Positions 52,897 to 60,351 of a stretch of DNA of 60,351 nt are shown here, one piece after another. Within the stretch, counting starts at the first letter, position 1; each line of letters starts with the position of its first letter. Made by a program: the position numbers and the translations under genes. The notes under the pieces are model-generated. The model was not told the DNA's origin. It saw only the letters and a list, made by a program, of their open reading frames with translations, and made no database searches. Source of the DNA: Mycobacterium attenuatum (lineage in GTDB: Bacteria > Actinomycetota > Actinomycetes > Mycobacteriales > Mycobacteriaceae); contig NZ_UPHT01000025.1 in assembly GCF_900566085.1 (NCBI RefSeq), positions 1-60,351 on the forward strand, read 5' to 3'.

Positions 52897-53897
52897 CGCC
52901 CGCGCTGGCGGACGTGCTGGACCGCGTTCACGTCGTGGCGCTGCCCATGCGGGTGCGCTTTCGCGGCCTCACCACCCGCGAAGTAGCGTTGATCGACGGC
53001 CCGGCCGGCTGGGGCGAATTCGGCGCTTTTGTCGAGTACCAGCCCCCGGAAGCCGTCGCCTGGTTGGCCGCGGCCCTAGAGGCGGGCTATCGCGAGCCGC
53101 CGCCGGTGCGGCGCGACCGCGTCCCCATCAACGCCACTGTGCCGGCCGTCGCCGCCGCCGAGGTGCCCCCGGTGCTGGCCCGGTTCCCCGGCGCCGGCAC
53201 CGCCAAGGTGAAGGTCGCCGAGCCCGGGCAGACCCTGGCCGACGACGTCGAGCGGGTCAACGCGGTGCGGCAGCTGGTCCCGACGGTGCGAGTGGACGCC
53301 AACGGCGGCTGGAGCGTCGCCCAGGCCGTCGAGGCGGCTGCCGCACTGACCGCCGACGGGCCGCTGGAATACCTCGAACAGCCCTGCGCCACCGTCGCCG
53401 AGCTTGCTGAGCTGCGCCGGCGGGTCGAGGTGCCCATCGCCGCCGATGAATCCATCCGCAAGGCCGACGACCCGCTGGCCGTCGTCCGCTCCGGTGCAGC
53501 CGATATCGCGGTGCTCAAAGTTGCTCCGCTGGGCGGGGTTTCGGCATTACTGGACATCGCCGGGCAGATCGACATCCCGGTGGTGATCTCCAGCGCGCTG
53601 GATTCGGCCGTGGGCATAGGCACCGGGCTCATCGCCGCCGGGGCGCTACCGCAACTTCAGCACGCGTGCGGGCTGGGCACCGGGGGGCTGTTCGTCGAGG
53701 ATGTCGCCGAGACCGTCAGACCCGTCGACGGCACCCTGGCCGTCGGGCCGGTCGCGCCCGACCCGGCACGCCTGCATGCCCTGGCAGCGCCATCGCAGCG
53801 GCGGCAGTGGTGGATCGATCGGATCAAGGCCTGCTACCCGCTGCTGTACCGTCGTTCGGGTGATCAACCTGGCTTACGACGACAAAGGGACCGGTGA
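52893..53897 (+). CDS. menC: O-succinylbenzoate synthase
   Basis: MenC dehydrates SHCHC to o-succinylbenzoate. The 334-aa enolase-superfamily enzyme has TAKVKVAEPG with the catalytic Lys, RVDANGGW, YLEQPCATVAEL and IAADESI as metal ligands, and VLKVAPLGG with the second Lys. GTG 52893 overlaps the preceding stop. The C-terminus runs out of frame after IKACYPLL compared with the remembered Rv0553 (ending PSFG). With one extra base near 53846 the frame would stop at 53863, a 4-nt GTGA overlap with bpoC instead of 38 nt. The core enzyme is intact either way. Confidence 0.92.
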   Translation: MTPALADVLDRVHVVALPMRVRFRGLTTREVALIDGPAGWGEFGAFVEYQPPEAVAWLAAALEAGYREPPPVRRDRVPINATVPAVAAAEVPPVLARFPGAGTAKVKVAEPGQTLADDVERVNAVRQLVPTVRVDANGGWSVAQAVEAAAALTADGPLEYLEQPCATVAELAELRRRVEVPIAADESIRKADDPLAVVRSGAADIAVLKVAPLGGVSALLDIAGQIDIPVVISSALDSAVGIGTGLIAAGALPQLQHACGLGTGGLFVEDVAETVRPVDGTLAVGPVAPDPARLHALAAPSQRRQWWIDRIKACYPLLYRRSGDQPGLRRQRDR

Positions 53898-54648
53898 GCC
53901 GGTCCTTTTTATCGCCGGTCGTGGCGGCGCCGGACGCACCTGGCATCCCCATCAAGTCCCGGCATTTCTGGCCGCCGGCTATCGGTGCATCACCTTCGAC
54001 AACCGGGGCATCGGCGCCACCGAAAACGCCGAGGGTTTCACCACGCAGACCATGGTCAACGACACCGCGGCGCTCATCGAATCGCTGGGCATCGCCCCGG
54101 TGCGCATTGTCGGGGTGTCCATGGGCGCTTACATCGCTCAGGAGCTGATGGTGGTGCGGCCCGAGCTGGTCAGCTCCGCGGTGTTGATGGCCACCCGTGG
54201 CCGCCTGGACCGCGCACGCGAATTCTTTCGCAGCTCCGAGGCCGAACTGTATGACTCGGGCACCCGGTTGCCGCCCGCCTACGATGCGAGAGCTCGCCTG
54301 CTGGAAAGCTTTTCGCGCAAGACGCTCAACGACGACACGGCCGTGGCGGATTGGATCGCGATGTTCTCCATGTGGCCGGTCAAGCCAACCCCGGGGCTTC
54401 GCTGCCAACTCGACTGCTCGCCGCAGACCAACCGGCTGCCCGCCTACCGCAACATCGCCGCGCCGGTACTGGTGATCGGCTTCGCCGACGACATCGTCAC
54501 GCCGCCGCATCTGGGACGAGAGGTTGCCGACGCCCTGCCCAACGGCCGGTACCTGCAGATCCCCGACGCGGGACACCTCGGCTTCTTCGAGCGGCCGGAG
54601 CCCGTCAACGCCGCGGTGCTGAAGTTCTTCGCCAGCGTCAAGGCCTGA
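53860..54648 (+). CDS. bpoC: Alpha/beta-hydrolase BpoC, candidate SHCHC synthase (MenH-type)
   Basis: The 262-aa alpha/beta-hydrolase has FIAGRGGAGRTWHPHQVP at the oxyanion region, the nucleophile elbow VGVSMGAYIAQ (Ser87), an Asp near FADDIVTPPH and the catalytic His in PDAGHLGFFERPE. It is annotated as a haloperoxidase relative. Its place between menC and menD suggests the SHCHC-forming step of menaquinone synthesis, as has been proposed for Rv0554. GTG 53860 gives exactly the 262 aa recalled. It overlaps the end of menC. Confidence 0.92.
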   Translation: MINLAYDDKGTGEPVLFIAGRGGAGRTWHPHQVPAFLAAGYRCITFDNRGIGATENAEGFTTQTMVNDTAALIESLGIAPVRIVGVSMGAYIAQELMVVRPELVSSAVLMATRGRLDRAREFFRSSEAELYDSGTRLPPAYDARARLLESFSRKTLNDDTAVADWIAMFSMWPVKPTPGLRCQLDCSPQTNRLPAYRNIAAPVLVIGFADDIVTPPHLGREVADALPNGRYLQIPDAGHLGFFERPEPVNAAVLKFFASVKA

Positions 54649-54682
54649 ACGCCTTGACCGCCGGTTGTGACACCCTGTACTG

Positions 54683-56317
54683 GTGAACCCCTCGACGACC
54701 CAGGCCCGCGTGGTCGTCGACGAGCTGATTCGCGGCGGTGTTCGCGACGTGGTTCTTTGTCCGGGGTCGCGAAATGCGCCGCTGGCATTCGCGCTGCAGG
54801 ACGCCGACCGGTCCGGCCGGGTCCGGTTGCATGTGCGCATCGACGAACGCACCGCGGGCTATCTAGCGATCGGACTGGCGACCGGGGCAGGCGCGCCGGT
54901 CTGTGTGGCGATGACGTCGGGCACGGCCGTCGCGAACCTCGGCCCGGCCGTGGTGGAGGCCAACTACGCCCGGGTGCCGCTGATCGTGCTGTCGGCCAAC
55001 CGACCCTATGAGTTGCTGGGTACCGGGGCCAATCAGACCATGGAGCAGTTGGGCTACTTCGGCACCCAGGTCCGTGCCACCATCAGCCTGGGTCTGGCCG
55101 AGGATGCGCCGGAGCGCCTACCGGCCCTCAACGCGACGTGGCGATCAGCGACCTGCCGAGTATTGGTGGCCGCCAAAGGTTCTCGTACCGCCAACGCCGG
55201 ACCGGTGCATTTCGACATCCCGTTGCGCGAACCGCTGGTTCCCGACCCGGAGCCCCACGGCGCCGTGCCGCCGGGGCGACCGGAGGGCAAACCGTGGACC
55301 TACACACCGCCGGTCACCTTCGATCAGCCGCTGGACATCGATGTGTCGGCAGACACCGTCGTCATCGCCGGACATGGCGCCGGGGTGCACCCCAATCTGG
55401 CCGAGTTGCCCACCGTCGCCGAGCCGACGGCGCCCTACGCGCCCAACCCCCTGCATCCACTCACACTGCCGCTGCTGCGTCCCCAGCAGGTGATCATGCT
55501 GGGCCGCCCGACGCTGCATCGCCCGGTCTCGGCCTTGCTGGCCAATCCCGAAGTGCCGGTCTACGCGTTGACCACCGGGCCGCGCTGGCCGGACGTCTCG
55601 GGCAACTCGCAGGCCACCGGCACCCGGGCGGTCGTCACCGGCACACCCAACCCGAAGTGGCTGCGCCGCTGTGCGGACCTGAACCGCCACGCGCTCGCCG
55701 CGGTGCGCGAACAGTTGGCGGCACATCCGCTGACCACCGGCCTGCACGTCGCCGCTGCTGTGGCCGAGGCGTTGCGACCGGGTGACCAGCTGGTTCTCGG
55801 CGCGTCCAACCCGGTGCGCGACGCGGCCCTGGTCGGGCTGAACACCCGGGGCATCCGGGTCCGGTCCAACCGCGGCGTCGCCGGTATCGACGGCACCGTC
55901 TCCACGGCCATCGGCGCGGCCCTAGCTCACGAGACCGCACACAAAGGTCGCACCATCGCTCTCATCGGAGACCTGACCTTCGTCCACGACAGCTCCGGGC
56001 TGCTGATCGGCCCCACCGAACCGGCACCGCAGCGCCTGACGATCGTGGTGTCCAACGACAACGGCGGCGGCATCTTCGAACTGCTGGAGCAGGGTGACCC
56101 GCGGTTCTCCGACGTGTCGTCGCGCATCTTCGGCACCCCACACGACGTCGACGTGGGCGCGCTGTGTCGCGCCTACCACGTGGAAAGCCGCCAGATCGAA
56201 GCCGAACAGCTTGGGGCCGCGCTGGACGACCCCAACCCGGGCCTGCGGGTCCTCGAGGTCAAGGCCGACCGATCGTCCCTGCGGCAATTGCACGCCGCCA
56301 TCAAGGCGGCCCTGTGA
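54683..56317 (+). CDS. menD: SEPHCHC synthase MenD
   Basis: MenD, a thiamine-diphosphate enzyme, adds 2-oxoglutarate to isochorismate, the first committed step of menaquinone synthesis. The 544-aa protein has [16 protein letters not shown] at the N-terminus, [36 protein letters not shown], and the thiamine-diphosphate/Mg region [17 protein letters not shown] with [18 protein letters not shown] 54683 is used, 34 bp after bpoC. The stop overlaps the next GTG (GTGA). M. tuberculosis MenD (Rv0555) is similar in length (554 aa). Confidence 0.96.
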   Translation: MNPSTTQARVVVDELIRGGVRDVVLCPGSRNAPLAFALQDADRSGRVRLHVRIDERTAGYLAIGLATGAGAPVCVAMTSGTAVANLGPAVVEANYARVPLIVLSANRPYELLGTGANQTMEQLGYFGTQVRATISLGLAEDAPERLPALNATWRSATCRVLVAAKGSRTANAGPVHFDIPLREPLVPDPEPHGAVPPGRPEGKPWTYTPPVTFDQPLDIDVSADTVVIAGHGAGVHPNLAELPTVAEPTAPYAPNPLHPLTLPLLRPQQVIMLGRPTLHRPVSALLANPEVPVYALTTGPRWPDVSGNSQATGTRAVVTGTPNPKWLRRCADLNRHALAAVREQLAAHPLTTGLHVAAAVAEALRPGDQLVLGASNPVRDAALVGLNTRGIRVRSNRGVAGIDGTVSTAIGAALAHETAHKGRTIALIGDLTFVHDSSGLLIGPTEPAPQRLTIVVSNDNGGGIFELLEQGDPRFSDVSSRIFGTPHDVDVGALCRAYHVESRQIEAEQLGAALDDPNPGLRVLEVKADRSSLRQLHAAIKAAL

Positions 56318-56826
56318 TTTCGCCAAAGATCTTGCTGCGCATCCTGATCCACGGCACCAGCGAAGACCTGCCGGACACCTGGCCGCGACGGGTGGTGCGG
56401 TGGGTCCGCATCACCGTCCTGATCATCACCGCCTTGGTCACCCTGCAGTCGGTGCTGCTGGTGGCCGGTGCCTGGCGCAACGACCTGGCCATCGAACGCA
56501 ACATGGGCGTCGCACAGGCCGAGGTGCTCAGTGCCGGCCCGCGCCGGTCCACCATCGAGTTCGTCACACCCGAGCGGATCACCTATCGCCCCGAGCTCGG
56601 CGTGCTGTATCCGTCCGAGCTGGCCACCGGCATGCGGATCTACGTCGAATACAACAAGAAGGATCCCAATCTGGTGCGGGTGCAGCACCGCAACGCCGGG
56701 CTGGCGATCATCCCCGCCGGATCCATCGCGGTGGTGGCCTGGCTGACCGCCGCGGTCGCGCTGATTGGTCTGGCCCTACTCGACCGGCGGCTGGACAAGC
56801 ACCTGAACAGCGCGCCCTGCGGCTAG
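56314..56826 (+). CDS. DUF3592-like membrane protein, Rv0556-like
   Basis: The 170-aa protein has a helix at about 32-53, an extracytoplasmic beta-rich domain ([37 protein letters not shown]) and a second helix at about 134-155. This is the layout of DUF3592-type membrane proteins. GTG 56314 overlaps the menD stop, and its own stop overlaps the end of the convergent grcC1 gene by 4 nt. In M. tuberculosis mgtA follows here on the same strand; it is missing. Function is unknown. Confidence 0.88.
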   Translation: MISPKILLRILIHGTSEDLPDTWPRRVVRWVRITVLIITALVTLQSVLLVAGAWRNDLAIERNMGVAQAEVLSAGPRRSTIEFVTPERITYRPELGVLYPSELATGMRIYVEYNKKDPNLVRVQHRNAGLAIIPAGSIAVVAWLTAAVALIGLALLDRRLDKHLNSAPCG

Positions 56827-57830
56827 CCGTGCCGGCTGACGGTGTAGTCGACCAGTGCCGCCAGTGCCTGCCGGCCGGGAACATCGGGCAGCAGGTCCAG
56901 CTCGTGACGCGCCTGCGCGGCGTATTTCGCCAGCACGTCTTTGGCCTTGGCCATCCCCGGCGACGCGCGCAACAGCGCCAGCGCCTCGACCACCTCGTCG
57001 TCGTCGTGGATGGGTCCGGCCAGCAGCGCACGCAGCCGCGCGCCGTCGGGTCCGGTGTCGCGCAGTGCGTAGAGCATCGGCAGCGTCCGCACCCCTTCAC
57101 GCAAATCGGTGCCGGGCAACTTTCCCGACTCGTCGGATTCGCTGTCGATGTCGATGATGTCGTCGGCGATCTGAAAAGCCGTGCCGACGATGCCGCCCAG
57201 ACGGCTCAGCCGCTCGATCTGATCGCCGTCGGCGCCGGAGAACATCGCACCGAACCGGCCCGCGGCCCCGATCAGGCTGCCGGTCTTCTCGTGGACCACC
57301 GTCAGGTACTGCTCGATCAGGTCGACGCCTTCCGGGGCACCGCGAGTCTCGCGCATCTGCCCGGTCACCAGGGCAGCGAACGTGTCGGCGACGATGCGCA
57401 CTGCGGCCGGACCCAACCGGGACACCAGCCGCGACGCCGTCGCCAGCAGGTAGTCGCCAGCAAGGATCGCGACGTTGTTGCCCCAGCGCGCATTGGCGCT
57501 GGGGGCGCCACGACGGACCTCGGCCTCGTCCATCACGTCGTCGTGGTAGAGCGTCGCCAGGTGGATCAGCTCGACGACCGCGCCGGCGATGATCACTTCC
57601 TCGGCCTGCGGGTCCGGGCCGACCTGGGCGGACAACACAGTGAACAGCGGCCGGAACCGCTTACCGCCGGCCTTGAACAGGTGCAGCAGCGAGTCGATCA
57701 TCACCACGTCGGCGCTGCGCAACTCGGTGTCCATGAGCTGCTCGATCCGCGCGACACCGTCGCGCACAGCACTGGCGAATCCGGCGTCGCCGAAGTCGAC
57801 GCCTGCCACCACCGTCGCCGGAGTTCTCAT
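56823..57830 (-). CDS. grcC1: Polyprenyl diphosphate synthase GrcC1
   Basis: The 335-aa trans-prenyltransferase has the first aspartate-rich motif DDVMD at 97-101 (LYHDDVMDEAEVRRG) and the second DDIID at 223-227 (IADDIIDID), plus GGKRFRP. It elongates allylic diphosphates with isopentenyl diphosphate, possibly making the menaquinone side chain. Length equals the remembered Rv0562. ATG 57830 faces the menJ start with only 15 bp between, so both may be leaderless. Its orientation relative to menD is the reverse of M. tuberculosis. Confidence 0.95.
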   Translation of the reverse strand: MRTPATVVAGVDFGDAGFASAVRDGVARIEQLMDTELRSADVVMIDSLLHLFKAGGKRFRPLFTVLSAQVGPDPQAEEVIIAGAVVELIHLATLYHDDVMDEAEVRRGAPSANARWGNNVAILAGDYLLATASRLVSRLGPAAVRIVADTFAALVTGQMRETRGAPEGVDLIEQYLTVVHEKTGSLIGAAGRFGAMFSGADGDQIERLSRLGGIVGTAFQIADDIIDIDSESDESGKLPGTDLREGVRTLPMLYALRDTGPDGARLRALLAGPIHDDDEVVEALALLRASPGMAKAKDVLAKYAAQARHELDLLPDVPGRQALAALVDYTVSRHG

Positions 57831-57845
57831 TCGACCAACATACTG

Positions 57846-59072
57846 GTGAGCATGAAGACCGGAGCCGACCTGGTAGTCGTGGGCGCCGGGCCGGCCGGCT
57901 CGGCGGCGGCCGCCTGGGCTGCCCGTGCCGGCCGAGACGTTCTGGTCATCGATTCGGCCGATTTCCCGCGCGACAAGGCCTGCGGTGACGGCCTGACCCC
58001 GCGAGCGATCGCCGAGCTGGAACGGCTGGGGCTCACCGAGTGGCTGGCCGGCCGCATCCGCCACCACGGCCTACGGATGAGCGGATTCGGCGGCGAGGTG
58101 GAAATCGCGTGGCCCGGACCGTCCTTTCCGGCGCACAGCAGCGCGGTAGCCCGCACGGAACTCGACGACCGCATCCGCAAAGTCGCCGAGGACTGCGGGG
58201 CGCGCATGCTACTTGGCACGAAAGTCGTTGCAGCGCATCATGACTCGTCGCGACGAGTGGTGTCGGTCAGGTTGGCCGACGGGACCGAGGCGGCCTGTGG
58301 GCAGTTGATCGTCGCCGACGGCGCGCGGTCGCCGCTGGGCCGCAAGCTGGGGCGCCGATGGCATCAGGAGACGGTCTACGGCATCGCCGCCCGCGGCTAT
58401 TTGACCACCGAGCGCGCCGACGATCCATGGCTCACCTCGCATCTGGAACTGCGCTCCCCCGACGGCGCCGTGTTGCCCGGCTACGGCTGGATTTTCCCGC
58501 TGGGCAACGGCGAGGTGAACATCGGTGTGGGAGCGCTGTCGACCACCAAGCGGCCGGCCGAGCTGGCGCTGCGGCCGCTGATGTCGTACTACACCGACCT
58601 GCACCGCGACGAGTGGGGCTTTCCCGGCGAGCCGCGGGCGGTGGCGTCGGCGCTGCTGCCGATGGGCGGCGCGGTTTCGGGAGTGGCCGGGCCGAATTGG
58701 ATGCTGATCGGCGACGCCGCGGCGTGCGTCAACCCGCTCAACGGCGAGGGCATCGACTACGGGCTCGAGACCGGGCGGCTGGCCGCCGAAGTGCTGGACG
58801 AGGCCGATTTGTCCCGGCTATGGCCGTCGCTGCTGCACGACCAATATGCCCGGGGGTTCTCGGTGGCACGCCGGCTGGCGTTGTTGCTGACGTTCCAGCG
58901 GTTCCTGCCCACGACCGGTCCCGTCGCGATGCGCTCCACAACCCTGATGACGATCGCCGTGCGAGTGATGGCCAACCTGGTCACCGACGACGACGCCGAC
59001 TGGGTGGCGCGGTTGTGGCGCGGTGCTGGCCGGGCGTCCCGGCTGATCGATCGCCGGCCGCCATTCAGTTGA
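57846..59072 (+). CDS. menJ: Menaquinone reductase MenJ (geranylgeranyl reductase family)
   Basis: MenJ saturates one double bond of the menaquinone side chain, giving MK-9(II-H2). The 408-aa flavoprotein has the FAD-binding VVVGAGPAGSAAAAWAARAG, DKACGDGLTPRAI, and the second FAD motif LIGDAAACVNPLNGEGIDYG. I chose GTG 57846, which gives MSMKTGADLVVVG and the 408 aa recalled for Rv0561c; ATG 57852 is the alternative. It is divergent from grcC1, the enzyme likely to supply the isoprenoid chain. Confidence 0.94.
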   Translation: MSMKTGADLVVVGAGPAGSAAAAWAARAGRDVLVIDSADFPRDKACGDGLTPRAIAELERLGLTEWLAGRIRHHGLRMSGFGGEVEIAWPGPSFPAHSSAVARTELDDRIRKVAEDCGARMLLGTKVVAAHHDSSRRVVSVRLADGTEAACGQLIVADGARSPLGRKLGRRWHQETVYGIAARGYLTTERADDPWLTSHLELRSPDGAVLPGYGWIFPLGNGEVNIGVGALSTTKRPAELALRPLMSYYTDLHRDEWGFPGEPRAVASALLPMGGAVSGVAGPNWMLIGDAAACVNPLNGEGIDYGLETGRLAAEVLDEADLSRLWPSLLHDQYARGFSVARRLALLLTFQRFLPTTGPVAMRSTTLMTIAVRVMANLVTDDDADWVARLWRGAGRASRLIDRRPPFS

Positions 59073-59118
59073 TCCGGCTGCCCTCCCGCACGGTGTGACG
59101 CGGTGTATAGTCCGGCTA

Positions 59119-59466
59119 ATGAAGGGAACGGGGCTGGCTCTTATCGCCTCCACGGCCGCGTTGACGGCAGCCGCCATCGCAGTGGCCGCACCCGCGCAGG
59201 CCGACGACTACGACTACGCGTTCAAGCAAACCGTCAACGGTTTCGGCGTTTACGGCCCACAAGACCAATTGGCCTGGCTGGCCAAGATCAGCTGCGAACG
59301 GCTGGAACGCGGCGTCGACCACACCGCCTACAACTCCGCGACCTTCCTGCAGCGCAATCTCCCGCGCGGGACCACCCAGGGGCAGGCGTTGCAATTCCTC
59401 GGTGCCGCGATCGACCACTACTGCCCCGAACAGGTCGGGGTTCTGCAACGGGCCGGCACCAGCTAA
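59119..59466 (+). CDS. Secreted DUF732 protein, Rv0559c-like
   Basis: The 115-aa product has a signal peptide ([19 protein letters not shown]) with likely cleavage after AQA, and a mature DUF732 domain of about 80 residues: [40 protein letters not shown] and [11 protein letters not shown]. Two cysteines could form one disulfide. M. tuberculosis Rv0559c is near-identical in the core as I recall it, and is reported to be induced with Rv0560c by salicylate. The methyltransferase gene Rv0560c is absent here. Its stop overlaps the end of the convergent menG gene by 4 nt. Confidence 0.92.
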   Translation: MKGTGLALIASTAALTAAAIAVAAPAQADDYDYAFKQTVNGFGVYGPQDQLAWLAKISCERLERGVDHTAYNSATFLQRNLPRGTTQGQALQFLGAAIDHYCPEQVGVLQRAGTS

Positions 59467-60161
59467 TCGGGCTCGCCCGGCTTGCGCCCGGCATGCAGCG
59501 CCACGATTCCGCCGGTCAGGTTGCGCCAACGCACCCCTGACCACCCGGCCCGCGCAATGTGGTCGGCCAGGCTGGCCTGGTCCGGCCACACCCTGATCGA
59601 CTCCGCCAGGTACACGTAGGCGTCGGGGTTGCTGGACACCGCCCGGGCCACCCGCGGCAATGCCCGCATCAGATACTCCTTGTAGACAGTGGCGAACAAT
59701 GCGCTTGTGGGCGTGGAGAATTCGCACACCACCAGCCGGCCCCCGGGCCGCGTCACCCGGGCCATCTCGCGCAGCGCGGCCGGAAAGTCGGCCACATTGC
59801 GCAGCCCGAAACTGATGGTGACCGCGTCGAACACCCCGTCGGCGAACGGCAGCCGGGTGGCGTCACCGGCGACCTTGGGCACACTGCGCCCGCCCCCCGC
59901 GGCCAGCATCCCGACCGAGAAGTCGGCCGCCACACACCATGCGCCGGACTTCGCCAGCTCGACGGTGGACACCGCCGTGCCGGCGGCCAGGTCCAACACC
60001 GTGTCCCCGGGACCGATCTGCAACGCCGTTCTGGTGGCGCGCCGCCAGTACCGGTCCTGGCCCAGCGACAGCACGGTGTTGGTCAAGTCGTAACGACGGG
60101 CCACACCGTCGAACATCGACGCGACATCCCGAGGATTCTTGTCCAGGGCGGCGCGACTCAC
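59463..60161 (-). CDS. menG: Demethylmenaquinone methyltransferase
   Basis: The last step of menaquinone synthesis: methylation of demethylmenaquinone by SAM. The 232-aa UbiE/MenG enzyme has the family segment [20 protein letters not shown], motif [47 protein letters not shown] in part and [11 protein letters not shown] chose GTG 60161 ([11 protein letters not shown]) as in the remembered Rv0558; the frame is open 16 codons further. In M. tuberculosis it is annotated menH or ubiE and lies in the opposite orientation relative to menD. Confidence 0.94.
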   Translation of the reverse strand: MSRAALDKNPRDVASMFDGVARRYDLTNTVLSLGQDRYWRRATRTALQIGPGDTVLDLAAGTAVSTVELAKSGAWCVAADFSVGMLAAGGGRSVPKVAGDATRLPFADGVFDAVTISFGLRNVADFPAALREMARVTRPGGRLVVCEFSTPTSALFATVYKEYLMRALPRVARAVSSNPDAYVYLAESIRVWPDQASLADHIARAGWSGVRWRNLTGGIVALHAGRKPGEPD

Positions 60162-60251
60162 CAGCCAGACGCTACCCGCCTCAGGCGGACTACGAACCGC
60201 CGGCGCCATTGGTTAGCCCCCCCCCGTCAGCGCGGGCCCGTCAAGCGCGTT

Positions 60252-60351
60252 TTACCCGGGCTGGCCGTCGTCGCCGGTCGCCCCGGCCTGACCGGCCTGA
60301 CCGGTAACGCCGGTCGACAACCCCGCTCCGCCAGAACCCCCACCCCCCGGG
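60252..60351 (-). CDS. C-terminus of a PE_PGRS-type Gly-rich protein (5' part beyond the sequence)
   Basis: The final 33 codons on the minus strand, up to TAA at 60252, encode Gly-rich sequence ending GQAGQAGATGDDGQPG, preceded by GGGGSGGAGLSTG. Repeated GGxG/GxAG and this kind of ending are typical of mycobacterial PE_PGRS proteins. The 5' part is cut off by the end of the sequence. No PE domain is visible, so another Gly-rich family remains possible. 90 bp separate it from the menG start. Confidence 0.65.
   Translation of the reverse strand, partial: PGGGGSGGAGLSTGVTGQAGQAGATGDDGQPG

Noticed and set aside
56318..57845. Plus-strand open frame running through the Rv0556-like and grcC1 genes into menJ
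   Set aside because: The composition is that of an antisense reading of grcC1. MenJ homology begins only at about 57846.

Overview
The window is high-GC actinobacterial DNA with the gene content and start-codon habits (many GTG and TTG starts, 4-nt stop/start overlaps) of a slow-growing non-tuberculous Mycobacterium. From memory, the backbone follows the M. tuberculosis order hemB (Rv0512) to grcC1 (Rv0562). The last 100 bases encode a PE_PGRS-type C-terminus, a family of slow growers, and the sequence stops inside it, as contigs often do. Species cannot be fixed from sequence alone. All comparisons with M. tuberculosis here are from memory and were not run as searches.

Layout. 0-2.3 kb: hemB, two small membrane proteins and a STAS anti-anti-sigma factor. 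2.3-8 kb: cell-envelope acyl chemistry, with an AT3 acyltransferase and an SGNH hydrolase on the plus strand, convergent with a minus-strand group of Tat-exported esterase, AT3-SGNH fusion and a 38-aa peptide. 8.3-14.5 kb: an alkanesulfonate monooxygenase, a methyltransferase, and a universal stress protein plus CtpF-type P-ATPase pair behind a DosR-like box. 14.6-23.6 kb: a GabP-like permease; a tightly coupled four-gene unit (DoxX-like, acyl-CoA-dehydrogenase-like, PhnD-like, radical SAM) that I regard as the most novel content; an enolase-superfamily pseudogene; an F420-type reductase; DUF427; a peroxiredoxin/glutaredoxin pair; a stress membrane protein; and a broken LpqE-like gene. 23.6-29.5 kb: hemL and the cytochrome c system II operon (TlpA-like, ccdA, resB, ccsA). 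29.5-40.3 kb: MinD-like ATPase, DUF4229, fabH, menA, pnp, galE3, a proline/threonine-rich membrane protein and sugar-transfer genes. 40.3-51.2 kb, mostly minus strand: APC permease, menE, pitA, menB, fadD8 and small enzymes. 51.3-60.3 kb: amidohydrolase, menC, bpoC, menD, Rv0556-like, then grcC1, menJ, a DUF732 protein, menG and the PE_PGRS end.

How the genes work together. Heme synthesis (hemB, hemL), cytochrome c assembly (TlpA-like, CcdA, ResB, CcsA) and menaquinone synthesis (menA, B, C, D, E, G, J, bpoC, with grcC1 as a possible side-chain synthase) make this a respiratory-chain supply region. Into that backbone accessory genes appear to have been inserted: the AT3-SGNH gene, ssuD, usp-ctpF, the radical-SAM unit with the redox genes, the APC permease, a mycothiol-type maleylpyruvate isomerase relative and a second F420-type reductase. 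Genes expected from M. tuberculosis but not seen are Rv0515, PE_PGRS6, vapBC3, mgtA and Rv0560c. The block grcC1-menJ-DUF732-menG is in reverse order and orientation.

Sequence-quality caution. Two apparent one-base frameshifts (LpqE-like gene at 23012-23015, menC near 53846) and a perfect hairpin at base 1 could be assembly or sequencing artefacts rather than biology.
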